Below, one piece after another: positions 54,054 to 63,339 of a stretch of 64,000 nucleotides of DNA. The translations under genes and the position numbers were made by a program. The notes under the pieces are model-generated. The model made no database searches. It saw only the letters and a list, made by a program, of their open reading frames with translations, and was not told the origin of the DNA. Numbering within the stretch: position 1 is the stretch's first letter; each line of letters starts with the position of its first letter. The DNA comes from Pseudohalioglobus sediminis (GTDB lineage Bacteria; Pseudomonadota; Gammaproteobacteria; Pseudomonadales; Halieaceae): positions 186,001 through 250,000 of the forward strand of contig NZ_VTUX01000001.1 of assembly GCF_008370495.1 (NCBI RefSeq). The letters are read 5' to 3'.

Positions 54054-56708
54054 CTACTGCAGGGACTTGGTGACCACCTCGTAGACATCGGGGGAAAGGT
54101 CTTCCATCCCCGCCAGCTTCTCCAGTTCTGCACGCATCAGGTCGGCCCTGCCGCGGTAGTAACGCCAGCGCGTCAGCGGTGCCAGCAGGCGGGCAGCAAT
54201 CTGCGGATTGATGCCATTGAGTTCGGCCACTGCTTCACGCAACAGGCGATAGCCCTCGCCATCGGCGCGGTGGAAGTTCAGCGGATTATGGCCGGCAAAA
54301 CCGCCCACCAGCGAGCGCACCTTGTTGGGGTTGCGCAGGTCGAAGGCCGGGTGTTGCATCAATTCACGCACACGGGCAATGACACCGGCATCAGGCATCA
54401 TCGCCTGCGTGGTCAGCCAGTGATTCACTGCCAGTGCTTCATGCTGCCAGTCGCTGTAGAACCGCGACAGGGGCTGTTGCCAATCCGCTTCACTGCCGTG
54501 GCAAGCCAGCACTCGCAGCGCCGCTAACCTATCGGTCAGGTTGTCGGCCGCGGCAAACTGCCCAGCCGCCAGCGCCAGGTGCTGCGCGTCCGCCCCGGCA
54601 AGATAGCCGAGGCACAGGTTGCGCAGCGACCGCGCGGCGATCTGCTCACCGCTGGGGGCGTAGTCGCCTGTCACTTCCAGTTCCCGGTACCGGGCCAGCA
54701 GCGGGCCGGCCAGTTCGCGGCCTATGGCTTGCTGCACGGCACGGCGCGCGGCATGGATAGCTTCCACATCAGCAGCGCCCTCCCCGGCCAGCTCGGCCAG
54801 GTAGTTCTCACTGGGAAGTGTCAGCATCTCCGCGACCATGGCGGGATCGAGAGTGGCGTCTTCCAGCAACTGGGCGCAGGCCGCCAACAACATGTCGTCC
54901 ACGCTCGCCGCCTGCCCGGTAGCCAGTTGCTCCTGCACTTCCGAGATCACCTGTACGGCGAGGGTCTGGGCGCTGTCCCAGCGCACGAAACCGTCATCGT
55001 CACGGCTCATCAGCTGGCACAGGGCCTCGCGACTGTAGGGATAATCGAGCCGCACCGGCGCGGAGAAACCACGCAACAGCGAGGGCACCGGACGCTCCGC
55101 TACATTCTCAAATACAAATTCCTGGCTGGGCTGGTCGATAATCAGTACGCGGTGCGTATTGTCCGCGGTTTCCGCATCGACAGGCTCCCCCCGCAGCCGC
55201 AGTGGCAGGTTGCCGGCATCACCGAGCAGACCCATGGCGCAGGGAATCACAACAGGCTGCTTTTGCGGCTGCCCCGGTGTGGGCGGGCACGACTGGGAAA
55301 ATTCCAGTGTATAGGTGCGGGCGTCGGCATCGTAACGGTCGCGCACGCGCAGCTGTGGCGTACCCGCCTGGGCGTACCAACGCCGGAACTGGGTAAGATC
55401 GACACCGCTGGCATCCTCCATGGCGCACAGGAAGTCCTCGCAGGTCACCGCCTGGCCGTCGTGGCGCTGGAAATAAAGGTCCGAGCCGCTGCGAAAGCGC
55501 TCGGGGCCCAACAGCGTATGGATCATGCGCACCACTTCCGCGCCCTTCTCGTACACCGTGGCGGTGTAGAAATTGTTGATCTCGATGTAGGAATCCGGCC
55601 GCACCGGGTGCGCCATGGGGCCGGCGTCCTCGGTGAACTGTGCGGTTCGCAACAGGCTCACGTCCTCTACCCGCTTTACGGTGCGCGAACCCATATCGGC
55701 AGAGAACTCCGCGTCGCGGAACACGGTGAAGCCTTCCTTGAGGCTGAGCTGGAACCAGTCGCGACAGGTCACCCGGTTACCGCTCCAGTTGTGGAAATAC
55801 TCATGGGCGACGATGGATTCAACGCGCTGGTAGCCCTGGTCGGTGGTGATATCCGGATCGCACAGCACGCAGGACGTATTGAAAATATTGAGGCTCTTGT
55901 TTTCCATCGCCCCCATGTTGAAGTCGTCTACCGCGACCACGTTGAAGATATCGAGGTCGTACTCGCGGCCGAACACCTCCTCGTCCCAGCGCATGGAGCG
56001 CTTCAGCGAGTCCATGGCGTGCGCGCATTTGCCCAGGTCCTTGGGTTCCACATAGATGCGCAGGGTGACCTCACGGCCCCCGGCGGTGGTAAAGGTGTCC
56101 TCGACATGCTCAAGGTCCCCTGCCACCAGGGCAAACAGGTAGCTCGGCTTCGGAAACGGGTCATGCCAGGTCACCTGCTGCAGGCCGTTGTCCAGGGTTG
56201 TACTGGCAAACAGGTTGCCGTTGCTGAGCAGTACCGGAAACTGGTCGGGGTCAGCCTCAATAGTTACCGTGAACACGCTCATCACGTCGGGGCGGTCGAG
56301 GTAATAGGTGATCTTGCGAAACCCCTCTGCCTCGCACTGGGTGCAATACATCGAGTGGGACCTGTACAGACCCTCCAGCGAGGTGTTGTCCTGGGGCCGG
56401 ATACGCGTCCGGCACGAGAGCACACACTGTTCGGGCACATCGGCGATCACCAGCGTGTCATCGTTCACCTCGAAGGCCTCGGGGGCCAGCGGCTCGTTGT
56501 CGATACTGACCTGCAGCAGTTCCATGTCCTGCCCGTTCAGCACCAGTGGCGGGGTGCCGTCAACCTCACAGGAGCGCAGCAGGTGCAGGCGGGAGGTAAC
56601 GATGGTCTCCTCCTCCCCCAGATGGAAATGCAGCTCGGTACGGTTGATCAGGAAATCGGGGGCGCGGTAATCCGCCAGATAGATGGCCCCGGGTGTTGCG
56701 TCTCGCAT
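54054..56708 (-). CDS. pepN: Aminopeptidase N
   Basis: An M1-family zinc aminopeptidase that removes N-terminal residues from peptides in the cytosol. The 884-residue length and motifs match E. coli PepN (870): substrate motif GAMEN at 266-270, zinc site HEYFH with His302, Glu303 and His306, and third ligand Glu325 in LKEGFTVFRD. The start MRDATPGAIYLADYRAPDF is typical. It lies at the downstream end of a minus-strand run after yeaC-like and DUF2797 genes (8-base gap), so it may be co-transcribed with them. Confidence 0.96.
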   Translation of the reverse strand: MRDATPGAIYLADYRAPDFLINRTELHFHLGEEETIVTSRLHLLRSCEVDGTPPLVLNGQDMELLQVSIDNEPLAPEAFEVNDDTLVIADVPEQCVLSCRTRIRPQDNTSLEGLYRSHSMYCTQCEAEGFRKITYYLDRPDVMSVFTVTIEADPDQFPVLLSNGNLFASTTLDNGLQQVTWHDPFPKPSYLFALVAGDLEHVEDTFTTAGGREVTLRIYVEPKDLGKCAHAMDSLKRSMRWDEEVFGREYDLDIFNVVAVDDFNMGAMENKSLNIFNTSCVLCDPDITTDQGYQRVESIVAHEYFHNWSGNRVTCRDWFQLSLKEGFTVFRDAEFSADMGSRTVKRVEDVSLLRTAQFTEDAGPMAHPVRPDSYIEINNFYTATVYEKGAEVVRMIHTLLGPERFRSGSDLYFQRHDGQAVTCEDFLCAMEDASGVDLTQFRRWYAQAGTPQLRVRDRYDADARTYTLEFSQSCPPTPGQPQKQPVVIPCAMGLLGDAGNLPLRLRGEPVDAETADNTHRVLIIDQPSQEFVFENVAERPVPSLLRGFSAPVRLDYPYSREALCQLMSRDDDGFVRWDSAQTLAVQVISEVQEQLATGQAASVDDMLLAACAQLLEDATLDPAMVAEMLTLPSENYLAELAGEGAADVEAIHAARRAVQQAIGRELAGPLLARYRELEVTGDYAPSGEQIAARSLRNLCLGYLAGADAQHLALAAGQFAAADNLTDRLAALRVLACHGSEADWQQPLSRFYSDWQHEALAVNHWLTTQAMMPDAGVIARVRELMQHPAFDLRNPNKVRSLVGGFAGHNPLNFHRADGEGYRLLREAVAELNGINPQIAARLLAPLTRWRYYRGRADLMRAELEKLAGMEDLSPDVYEVVTKSLQ

Positions 56709-56716
56709 AAAAGACC

Positions 56717-57553
56717 TCAGTTAATGGTGCCGATGGCGAGCTGATAGCCGCCATACTTGCGCATGTTGATAACGCCGGTGTCGAAAATCAGGTACTGGCC
56801 CTTGATACCCAGCAGCGTGCCCTCGACAAGGGGATCCTTGTCCAGATTGAAAGACTTCACTTTCTGCGGGTGCTCCAGCACCGGGAAGGTAATACGGGTT
56901 TCCTCCGCGCCGACCAGCTCGGTCACCGACTGCAGGCCGAATTGCTCACGTACCTGCTGCAGGCCGGCACTGCACTCGGCCATCAACCGCTGCCGCTCCG
57001 CCTCCAGGTCCAGTGGTTCGGCATCGCCCTTGAGCATGGCCTGCCAACTGGTCTTGTCGGCCACGTGGTCCTTGAACAGGGTTTCGACAATGCCGGAATG
57101 GTAACGGGAATCGACGCGGAAAATCGGCTGCGCCTGGGTGGCGCCCTGGTCCATCCAGCGGGTCGGCACCTGGCTGTGGCGCGTGATCCCCACCTTCAGC
57201 CCCGACGTGTTGGCGAGGTAAACCACGTGCTCGATCATGCAATGGGTTTCGCCCCACTCGGGCTCGCGGCAGGTGCCCTCGGTGTAATGGCATTTTTCCG
57301 GCGACATGATGCAGCTGTCACACTGGGCCAGGCGTCGAAAGCAGGGATAGCAATATCCCTGGTTGAAGCTCTTGTTGGTCTTGCGGTTACAGGCGATGCA
57401 GTTGATGACACCCTGGTAGCGTAACTGCACTACCTGGCCCAGCAGCGGGTTCATGTCTACAGAATTATCGTCCAGCGGCAGCGCGTAGGACACAGGTTGC
57501 TCCAGCGCCGTCTGCATCTTGCGCAACTTGCCCTCGGCCAGTAGGTTGGTCAC
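56717..57553 (-). CDS. DUF2797 family protein with Cys-rich zinc region
   Basis: A 278-residue protein of the DUF2797 family. The N-terminal third carries many cysteines in CIACNRKTNKSFNQGYCYPC and AQCDSCIMSPEKCHY, a probable zinc-binding module. The middle HMIEHVVYLANTSGLKVGITR-like stretch resembles the GIY-YIG nuclease core (VYLANTSGLKVGITR, then the Arg/Trp of PTRWMDQGA), so a nuclease or nucleic-acid role is possible. No activity has been shown that I know of. Lies between pepN and the YeaC gene, on the same strand, with 8- and 9-base gaps. Confidence 0.85.
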   Translation of the reverse strand: MTNLLAEGKLRKMQTALEQPVSYALPLDDNSVDMNPLLGQVVQLRYQGVINCIACNRKTNKSFNQGYCYPCFRRLAQCDSCIMSPEKCHYTEGTCREPEWGETHCMIEHVVYLANTSGLKVGITRHSQVPTRWMDQGATQAQPIFRVDSRYHSGIVETLFKDHVADKTSWQAMLKGDAEPLDLEAERQRLMAECSAGLQQVREQFGLQSVTELVGAEETRITFPVLEHPQKVKSFNLDKDPLVEGTLLGIKGQYLIFDTGVINMRKYGGYQLAIGTIN

Positions 57554-57562
57554 CGCTTGCTC

Positions 57563-57814
57563 CTATTTCCAGTTGAGGGGGGTTTCGGCGGGATCATCAC
57601 ACTGCTCCCCCGCCTTGTGTCCCTTGTCGATATAGCCGACCCGCTCCTGCTCCGACAGGTGTTGTTGCCCCCAGGCGATAACGGCCTGCATGGCGTGTTC
57701 ACGCTGCTCAGGCGTCAGCTTGCGGCCGTCCGGCCACTTGCCCAGTTCCACGGCACGGCGCAGACTCGCATAGGTTTCCGCGGTCATGGACTCAATCATC
57801 TGTTGGTAATCCAC
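57563..57814 (-). CDS. YeaC family protein (DUF1315)
   Basis: An 83-residue cytosolic protein with the DUF1315 pattern: MIESMTAETYASLRRAVELG, KWPDGRKLTPEQREHAMQAV and a C-terminal WGQQHLSEQERVGYIDKG. It resembles E. coli YeaC in length and sequence. Function unknown. It leads a possible three-gene run with DUF2797 and pepN. The gap to the upstream rhomboid gene is 72 bases. Confidence 0.85.
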   Translation of the reverse strand: MDYQQMIESMTAETYASLRRAVELGKWPDGRKLTPEQREHAMQAVIAWGQQHLSEQERVGYIDKGHKAGEQCDDPAETPLNWK

Positions 57815-57886
57815 AGGTGCTCCCGGGTTGAAATGGATCGCAGATTATACGCCTGCAGCGGGCAAATGTGTTGCTGCGCCGGGTGA

Positions 57887-58753
57887 TTAACCCTGTGCCG
57901 GGCCGCCCCGCCGGGCGCGTGCGAGCGCACCGAACACCAGGCCCAGTGCCGCGCCCGCGAGCAACCCGCCAAAATGCGCGGCGTTGGCGATAGCGCCGAA
58001 GCCCAGCACTTCCACCACCCCGAAAAGACACAGCAGTAACCAGCCCACCATGAACAGCATGATCGGCGCGGAGGGCTGAATCGCCCAGCGCGGCTCCAGC
58101 CACGGTGCCACCCAGGCAAACCCGAGCAGGCCGTAGACCACCCCCGACATGCCACCGAACAGGCTGGGGCCGCCGAACTGGAACTGGCTGACGTTGGCGA
58201 TAACCGCCACCACCACGATCAGGCCACAGGTGTTCAGGCTGCCGATGGTACGCTCTATCCGCGAGCCCAGCTCCCACAACCACAGCATGTTGAAAGTGAT
58301 ATGCAGCCAGCCGAAGTGCAGGAATATCGGGGTGAGCAGGCGCCAGTATTGCTCACCCATGGGCAGGAAGCGCACCCCGTCGCGGGTGATATCCAGCGGC
58401 GAAAAAGTGAGCCAGCCCAGCCACTGGTCGGGCGCGCCCAGCAGGAAAGCCAGGAATACCGCCACACTGGCCAGGGCGAAAGCCAGGGTCACCGGTGCTG
58501 ACCGCCAGGCCATCGCGGGTGCCCGCGCCGCAGGCTTGCCACCCGCCGTGGCAGCAATCCGGACCTCGCCGGCGCGCCAGGCGCGATAGAGTTCGGACAC
58601 CTGGCGCTGGTGATGCGCGCTGAACACCTCCAACACCTGTTGGCCATCCTCCTCAAAAATCTGGTGGGCAACGCCACGCGAACGCAGCAAGGCAGTCAGC
58701 GGCAGCAGATCCTCGTCGAGCGGGACGCAAAGTACGCGATAACGTTCCGGCAT
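57887..58753 (-). CDS. glpG: GlpG-like rhomboid intramembrane serine protease
   Basis: A rhomboid protease that cuts membrane proteins inside the bilayer. The 288-residue protein has a cytosolic N-domain (1-80) like GlpG, then six helices. Catalytic residues are intact: Ser203 in FGGMSGVVYG, His260 in AHFGG, and Asn155 in HITFNMLWLW, nearly the same numbers as E. coli GlpG (Ser201, His254, Asn154). The loop WR(x)n motif is present as YWRLLTPIFLH. Its start overlaps the nadK stop (TGATG). GlpG is usually linked to glpE or glpR; here it follows nadK. Confidence 0.93.
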   Translation of the reverse strand: MPERYRVLCVPLDEDLLPLTALLRSRGVAHQIFEEDGQQVLEVFSAHHQRQVSELYRAWRAGEVRIAATAGGKPAARAPAMAWRSAPVTLAFALASVAVFLAFLLGAPDQWLGWLTFSPLDITRDGVRFLPMGEQYWRLLTPIFLHFGWLHITFNMLWLWELGSRIERTIGSLNTCGLIVVVAVIANVSQFQFGGPSLFGGMSGVVYGLLGFAWVAPWLEPRWAIQPSAPIMLFMVGWLLLCLFGVVEVLGFGAIANAAHFGGLLAGAALGLVFGALARARRGGPAQG

Positions 58754-59637
58754 CAGTCGACCAGCGCATTGCTCCAGCGCAGCTTGTCGCGACAGCTGGC
58801 GTAGAAGCTGTGGCCCAGTGGATGCAACAGGGTCAGGTGGTGCGGTTTCTTGCGAATATACACCGCATCGCCCGGCCGCGCGGTCATGTTGACCTGGCCA
58901 TCACAGGTGACCGGCGGATGGGTGCGGTTGCGTTGCAGGATATCCACGCGGATCTCGGAATTGCCATCGACGACAATGGGGCGACTGCTCAGGGCATGTG
59001 GGAACATGGGCACCAGCACGATGGCATCGAGGGAAGGATGCATGATCGGCCCGCCACCGGACAGCGAATAGGCGGTGGAGCCGGTAGGCGTGGACACAAT
59101 CAGCCCGTCCGCGCGCTGGCGGTAGACGAACACGCCGTTGATCGACAGCTCGATTTCGATCATCTGGCCCGAGGTGCCTGAGTTGACGACCACATCATTG
59201 AGTGCGTCGGCACGCGCCACCACCTCACCCTCGCGATGCACCTCGGCGTCGAGCAGGAAACGGTTTTCCTTGTCGTATTCGCCATCCAGCACCGGCGGCA
59301 CCTGTGAAGCGATCTGGTCTGGATTGATGTCGGTGAGGAAACCAAGGCGCCCGCGGTTCACGCCGAGTACGGGCGTCTTGTAGCGTGCCAGGGTGCGCGC
59401 GGCGCTGAGCAGGCTGCCGTCACCGCCCACCACGATCACCAGGTCAGCTTCCTTGCCGATGTCGTCGCGCCCGCCCAGGCGTGCGCCGTGACCGGGCACC
59501 AGTTCGCCCAGTCGTTTTTCGAGGATCACCTCGTGTCCGCGCGCCGCCAACAAGGCCAGCAGTTCCTGCAACACAACATCGAGGCCTTCCTGCTTGCTGC
59601 GTCCAACGAGTCCAATCTTGTTAAAGGGCGCGGGCAT
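58753..59637 (-). CDS. nadK: NAD kinase
   Basis: Phosphorylates NAD+ to NADP+ in the cytosol. The 294-residue protein has the signature GGDGSLLSAAR (Gly71-Gly-Asp-Gly74), NRGRLGFLTD, ALNDVVVNSGTSGQ and the ligand loop GLIVSTPTGSTAYSLSGGGP, and it ends with the usual HPLGHSFYASCRDKLRW. Length and motifs match PpnK of Gammaproteobacteria. Divergent from the DUF1853 gene; the 41 bases between them must hold at least one promoter. Confidence 0.96.
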   Translation of the reverse strand: MPAPFNKIGLVGRSKQEGLDVVLQELLALLAARGHEVILEKRLGELVPGHGARLGGRDDIGKEADLVIVVGGDGSLLSAARTLARYKTPVLGVNRGRLGFLTDINPDQIASQVPPVLDGEYDKENRFLLDAEVHREGEVVARADALNDVVVNSGTSGQMIEIELSINGVFVYRQRADGLIVSTPTGSTAYSLSGGGPIMHPSLDAIVLVPMFPHALSSRPIVVDGNSEIRVDILQRNRTHPPVTCDGQVNMTARPGDAVYIRKKPHHLTLLHPLGHSFYASCRDKLRWSNALVD

Positions 59638-59678
59638 GATCGCAGCCTATTCGGGCAAAGGACTGCTATTATAACCAC

Positions 59679-60602
59679 GTGAGCGCCCTGCCCGAAAACA
59701 CTCTTGTATCACTGCATTCCCCCGCCGTCCGCGACCTGGCCTGGGCCTGCTTCGCGCCGCCCTTGCTGCACACGGCGCAACTGCCCTGCACAATGCCGGT
59801 GACAAACTGCGCACTTGAACTCACACCGCAGCGCCGCGAATGGCTCCTGCAGCTTGACCGGCAACCGCGCGCATTGCTGAATCACCTGGCGGAACGGGCA
59901 TCCCGGCGCCTGGGCCTGTACTTTGAAGCGCTGTGGCATTTTTTCCTGCTGCACGACAGTGAAGTGGAACTGCTGGCCCATAACCTGCCGGTCCGTGGCC
60001 GGAAACAGACGCTGGGCGAATACGACTGCATCTACTTCTGCCAGCGGCGACAGCGTGCAGTGCACCTGGAGCTGGCACTGAAGTTTTATTTGCACCACCG
60101 CACCCTGGCGTGCGCTGCGCAAGCCCATGAAAACTGGGTCGGGCCCAATACCCGGGACCGCCTCGACCTGAAGCTGCAGCGCCTGCTCCAGCACCAGATC
60201 CTGCTGTCGACAACGCCGGAGGGTGCCCGGGCTCTGGAACAGATAGGCGCCACCAACCCCCTGTTGGAAATCGAGCTGAAAGGACGACTGTTCCGACACA
60301 TTGATTCCCGGGCACCGGCACCACAGGCTTACAATCCTCAACTGCCACTACAGCACTGGTGCCGGGACAACGAATACGGTGACCACCTCCAGGGCGCGAA
60401 GGTCGCGATCCTGCACCGCCAGCAATGGCTGGCACCGGTGTCAGCAGCATCCGGCGTCACCGTCACGGTTGCGCAACCCGTGCCAACACGGCAAGCTGAA
60501 CTCGAGGACAGGCCGTTCCAGGTTGCCATCACCGATGCACAGGGCAATGAACAGGGACGGCTGTTCGTCGTACCCGACAGGTGGCCCGATGACCAACCCT
60601 AG
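59679..60602 (+). CDS. DUF1853 family protein
   Basis: A 307-residue cytosolic protein of DUF1853. Family marks are VRDLAWACFAPPLL, RLGLYFEALWHFFL, LGEYDCIYFC followed by AVHLELALKFYL, and NWVGPNTRDRLDLKLQRLL. The pattern of acidic and lysine residues (E-x-D, ExAxKFY) recalls PD-(D/E)XK nuclease cores, so a nuclease-like fold is possible; this is only a motif impression. GTG 59679 is the start. Its end overlaps the next gene by 14 bases, and it is divergent from nadK, a common neighbour arrangement. Confidence 0.85.
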   Translation: MSALPENTLVSLHSPAVRDLAWACFAPPLLHTAQLPCTMPVTNCALELTPQRREWLLQLDRQPRALLNHLAERASRRLGLYFEALWHFFLLHDSEVELLAHNLPVRGRKQTLGEYDCIYFCQRRQRAVHLELALKFYLHHRTLACAAQAHENWVGPNTRDRLDLKLQRLLQHQILLSTTPEGARALEQIGATNPLLEIELKGRLFRHIDSRAPAPQAYNPQLPLQHWCRDNEYGDHLQGAKVAILHRQQWLAPVSAASGVTVTVAQPVPTRQAELEDRPFQVAITDAQGNEQGRLFVVPDRWPDDQP

Positions 60603-61503
60603 ACGCTCTCGTAAACGCCTGCTTGGCCTGCTGCCAATGCTGCTTGCCATCTGCGCTTGTGCGCCAAGCGCCTCCGCGCCGGAGCAACCGGTCAGACTGG
60701 ACATCCGCTCTCCCGAACTCTACTCCGCACCTGCCGCGCGCACGGAGCTGCGCATCGCCTCGCTGAATGTTGCCCATGGCCGCGGCGACAGCCTGAACCA
60801 GTTGCTGGTTTCGCGTCGGGCCATTCGCGACAACCTGCGCAAGATCGCGCGCTTCCTGGTGCAGCAGCGCATCGATATTGTCGCCCTGCAGGAAGCCGAT
60901 GCACCCTCACACTGGAGCGGCGGTTTCCACCACACAGACTTTCTGGCCAACCGCGTTGGCTACCCCTGGTGGACCCAGGACAGCCACGCCCGGCTGGGTA
61001 TCGCCAACTACGGCACCGCAGTGCTGTCGGCACTGCCGATTACGGCGGCCGCCGGCCTGAGCTTCGCACCCTCCCCGCCAACTGCGCGCAAGGGCTTTAC
61101 CGTTGCGGAAATACAGTGGCCGGTGGCACCTGGACACGAGCAGACGGTGGACGTTATCTCCGTACACATGGATTTTTCACGTAAGTCCGTGCGCGAACGC
61201 CAGAGCGCTGAACTCGCCGAGATTATGCAGGGCCGCAAAAACCCGCTGATCATAATGGGGGACTTCAATTCCGAGGCGCTGGCCTCGCGCCTGGTTGCGG
61301 CGGCCGCGACCAACGACCGATTGCTGCATACACCTGACACCGGCGCGGGACAACTCAGCACCTACAAGAACAAGCGACTTGACTGGATCATCATTTCCGG
61401 GGAACTTGAGTTTATTGACTATCGCTCCGCACCCGAGGTGCTGTCCGACCATCGCGCGGTAGTGGCAAGCGTGCGCTTGCGAAATGCTGAAACGAAGGAT
61501 TGA
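60589..61503 (+). CDS. Endonuclease/exonuclease/phosphatase-family lipoprotein
   Basis: A 304-residue exported member of the EEP superfamily (DNase I/APE1/sphingomyelinase-type phosphodiesterases). Catalytic blocks are visible: RIASLNVAHGRGD, IVALQEAD with the metal-binding Glu, IIMGDFNSEA, and the terminal SDHRAVVASV. The N terminus is basic then hydrophobic (LLGLLPMLLAICAC) and looks like a lipoprotein signal with a non-classical lipobox. Substrate may be DNA, a phospholipid or a phosphoinositide-like compound. ATG 60589 is chosen, inside the end of the DUF1853 gene; three bases separate it from the PLD gene. Confidence 0.87.
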   Translation: MTNPRRSRKRLLGLLPMLLAICACAPSASAPEQPVRLDIRSPELYSAPAARTELRIASLNVAHGRGDSLNQLLVSRRAIRDNLRKIARFLVQQRIDIVALQEADAPSHWSGGFHHTDFLANRVGYPWWTQDSHARLGIANYGTAVLSALPITAAAGLSFAPSPPTARKGFTVAEIQWPVAPGHEQTVDVISVHMDFSRKSVRERQSAELAEIMQGRKNPLIIMGDFNSEALASRLVAAAATNDRLLHTPDTGAGQLSTYKNKRLDWIIISGELEFIDYRSAPEVLSDHRAVVASVRLRNAETKD

Positions 61504-61506
61504 GGA

Positions 61507-63327
61507 ATGAAGTTAAAGCTAAACAACGCCTGGCGCGGCTGCGCCCTGCTGGCAACGCTGTTCCTCGCCGCCTGTGCCGCCACGCCGCCGCAACCACCGT
61601 GCAACCCCGACCGCCAGAACCTGCCGGACTGCCCCCCGCAAGGCGCGTTGCAGGATCCGGTAGTGGATCAACGCTACCAGCGCAGGTCCATTGCCGACGC
61701 CAGTGCGCTGCAGATAGACCCGATAAAGCTGGGCATGGAGGCAGATGTCCCGGTCAAGGACGCGCTGGGGAAAGTCATCGGCAGCAGCTATGAAGAATCC
61801 ATTGCCTCGCTGGCGGCAAAAATGTGGCTGGTGGACAACGCCCGCTTCAGTGTGGACGCCGTCTACTACATATTTACCCGCGACCTGGTCGGTTACGCCT
61901 TCCTTGGGGCACTGTGTGAAGCCGTTGAGCGAGGTGTGGACGTGCGGGTTATGGTCGATTCGCTGGGCTCCAACCACCCCACGCATTCGGAACTCAAGGC
62001 CCTGCGCCACTGCGCTACTGACGGTGGTTTCGCGGTAAACAGCGCGGGCCAGCTCACCACACGCAAGGCCAGGGTGCAGGCCGCGGTGTTTGGCGCGCTG
62101 ACCCAGCCCGGCAGTAATTACAACCGGCGCTCCCACGACAAACTACTGGTCGTCGACGGTTCGCTGCCGGAGTACGCCTGGGTAATGACCGGCGGTCGCA
62201 ATATTTCCCTGGCCTACTACGGCCTGAACAAGGATGGCAGCCGCGACCCCAACGCCTACAAGGACCTCGAGCTGCTGCTGCGTCCGGCACCCGGTGTGCT
62301 ACCGGAGGAATCAGTTGGCCGGGTCAGTGAAAACTACGTAAGCATCCTGCTGGCCAATCCCGGCAACAAGGTGCTGAGTTCAGGCATGGCCTACGCCGGG
62401 CAACGCAAGAAAATGCAGGAGAGCCTGGCGGCGCTACGGGCCATGCCGGATTTCCAGCGCGCCTATGACGCGATGCCCGTCTACCTGCAGGAAAACATAC
62501 ACCCTGTGCGCACACGCATTGCCCATGAGCTCGGTAATATCGTCAGCGACGATGTGGTCGGCAGTTACGATGAGAACCTGGCGAAAAATCCCAATTCAAT
62601 CGTCTACATCGCCCGCAAGCTGGAACAACTGGACCCGGACAACAGGACCATACGCATCGTATCTCCCTACCTGTTCCTGCCACGGTACGAGCGTGATGAT
62701 GGCAGCGTGTTTCACGACAGTGCCGACAATATCCAGCGCTGGCTGGACGAGCACCCGGACAACCGTCTCGAGATCGTCACCAACTCGGTGCTCACCAGTG
62801 ACAATTTTTTCACCCAGTCCATCATCGACATGGACACCGCACCCAGCCTGCTGCTGGACGAGGCCTCGGTAAAGCAATGGCGCAAGAAACTCGCGGACAG
62901 CGAATTGAACCCGGAACTGGTGGCCAGCGATCACTGGCAGCGGATGATAAACAATCCGCGCATACAAATTTACCAGACCGGGCGCCTGGACGCTGACCTG
63001 CTCGGCGGCGACGTCGCCTATGGCAAGTTGCACGCCAAGTTTTTCCTCACCGATGCCTGGGCATTTGTCGGCACCACCAACCTGGATTACCGCTCGCTGC
63101 TGTTCAATAACGAGATGGGTTTCTACGTGGTCGGCGAGCCACTGCGCGAAGAACTGGTCGAGGAATTTGAGGCACTGAAGTCGCAATCCTACCGCTGGGG
63201 CACCCCGGAATGGCTGCAGATGCGCGCTGCGGTGCGGGAGAAAGGCGGCATGAAAGGCGTGACCAGCAAGCGCCAGCGCAGCCTGTTCAAAAACCTGCGC
63301 CAGACCGGCCTGCACTGGCAGTTCTAG
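61507..63327 (+). CDS. Phospholipase D-family lipoprotein
   Basis: A 606-residue lipoprotein (lipobox LAAC, Cys23) with two HKD sites: HDKLLVVD (His210, Lys212, Asp217) and HAKFFLTD (His509, Lys511, Asp516), both followed by GG/GTTN patterns. It is longer than the other PLD protein in this window (508) and belongs to a different subgroup, with an insertion between the two halves. Likely in the periplasm, tethered to a membrane. Directly follows the EEP lipoprotein, so two secreted phosphodiesterases form one operon. Substrate unknown. Confidence 0.87.
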   Translation: MKLKLNNAWRGCALLATLFLAACAATPPQPPCNPDRQNLPDCPPQGALQDPVVDQRYQRRSIADASALQIDPIKLGMEADVPVKDALGKVIGSSYEESIASLAAKMWLVDNARFSVDAVYYIFTRDLVGYAFLGALCEAVERGVDVRVMVDSLGSNHPTHSELKALRHCATDGGFAVNSAGQLTTRKARVQAAVFGALTQPGSNYNRRSHDKLLVVDGSLPEYAWVMTGGRNISLAYYGLNKDGSRDPNAYKDLELLLRPAPGVLPEESVGRVSENYVSILLANPGNKVLSSGMAYAGQRKKMQESLAALRAMPDFQRAYDAMPVYLQENIHPVRTRIAHELGNIVSDDVVGSYDENLAKNPNSIVYIARKLEQLDPDNRTIRIVSPYLFLPRYERDDGSVFHDSADNIQRWLDEHPDNRLEIVTNSVLTSDNFFTQSIIDMDTAPSLLLDEASVKQWRKKLADSELNPELVASDHWQRMINNPRIQIYQTGRLDADLLGGDVAYGKLHAKFFLTDAWAFVGTTNLDYRSLLFNNEMGFYVVGEPLREELVEEFEALKSQSYRWGTPEWLQMRAAVREKGGMKGVTSKRQRSLFKNLRQTGLHWQF

Positions 63328-63339
63328 GCGCTGCCAGCG

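Noticed and set aside
54579-56744. Long open frame (about 720 codons) antisense to pepN
   Set aside because: No motif or ribosome site, and it lies wholly opposite an intact M1 aminopeptidase.
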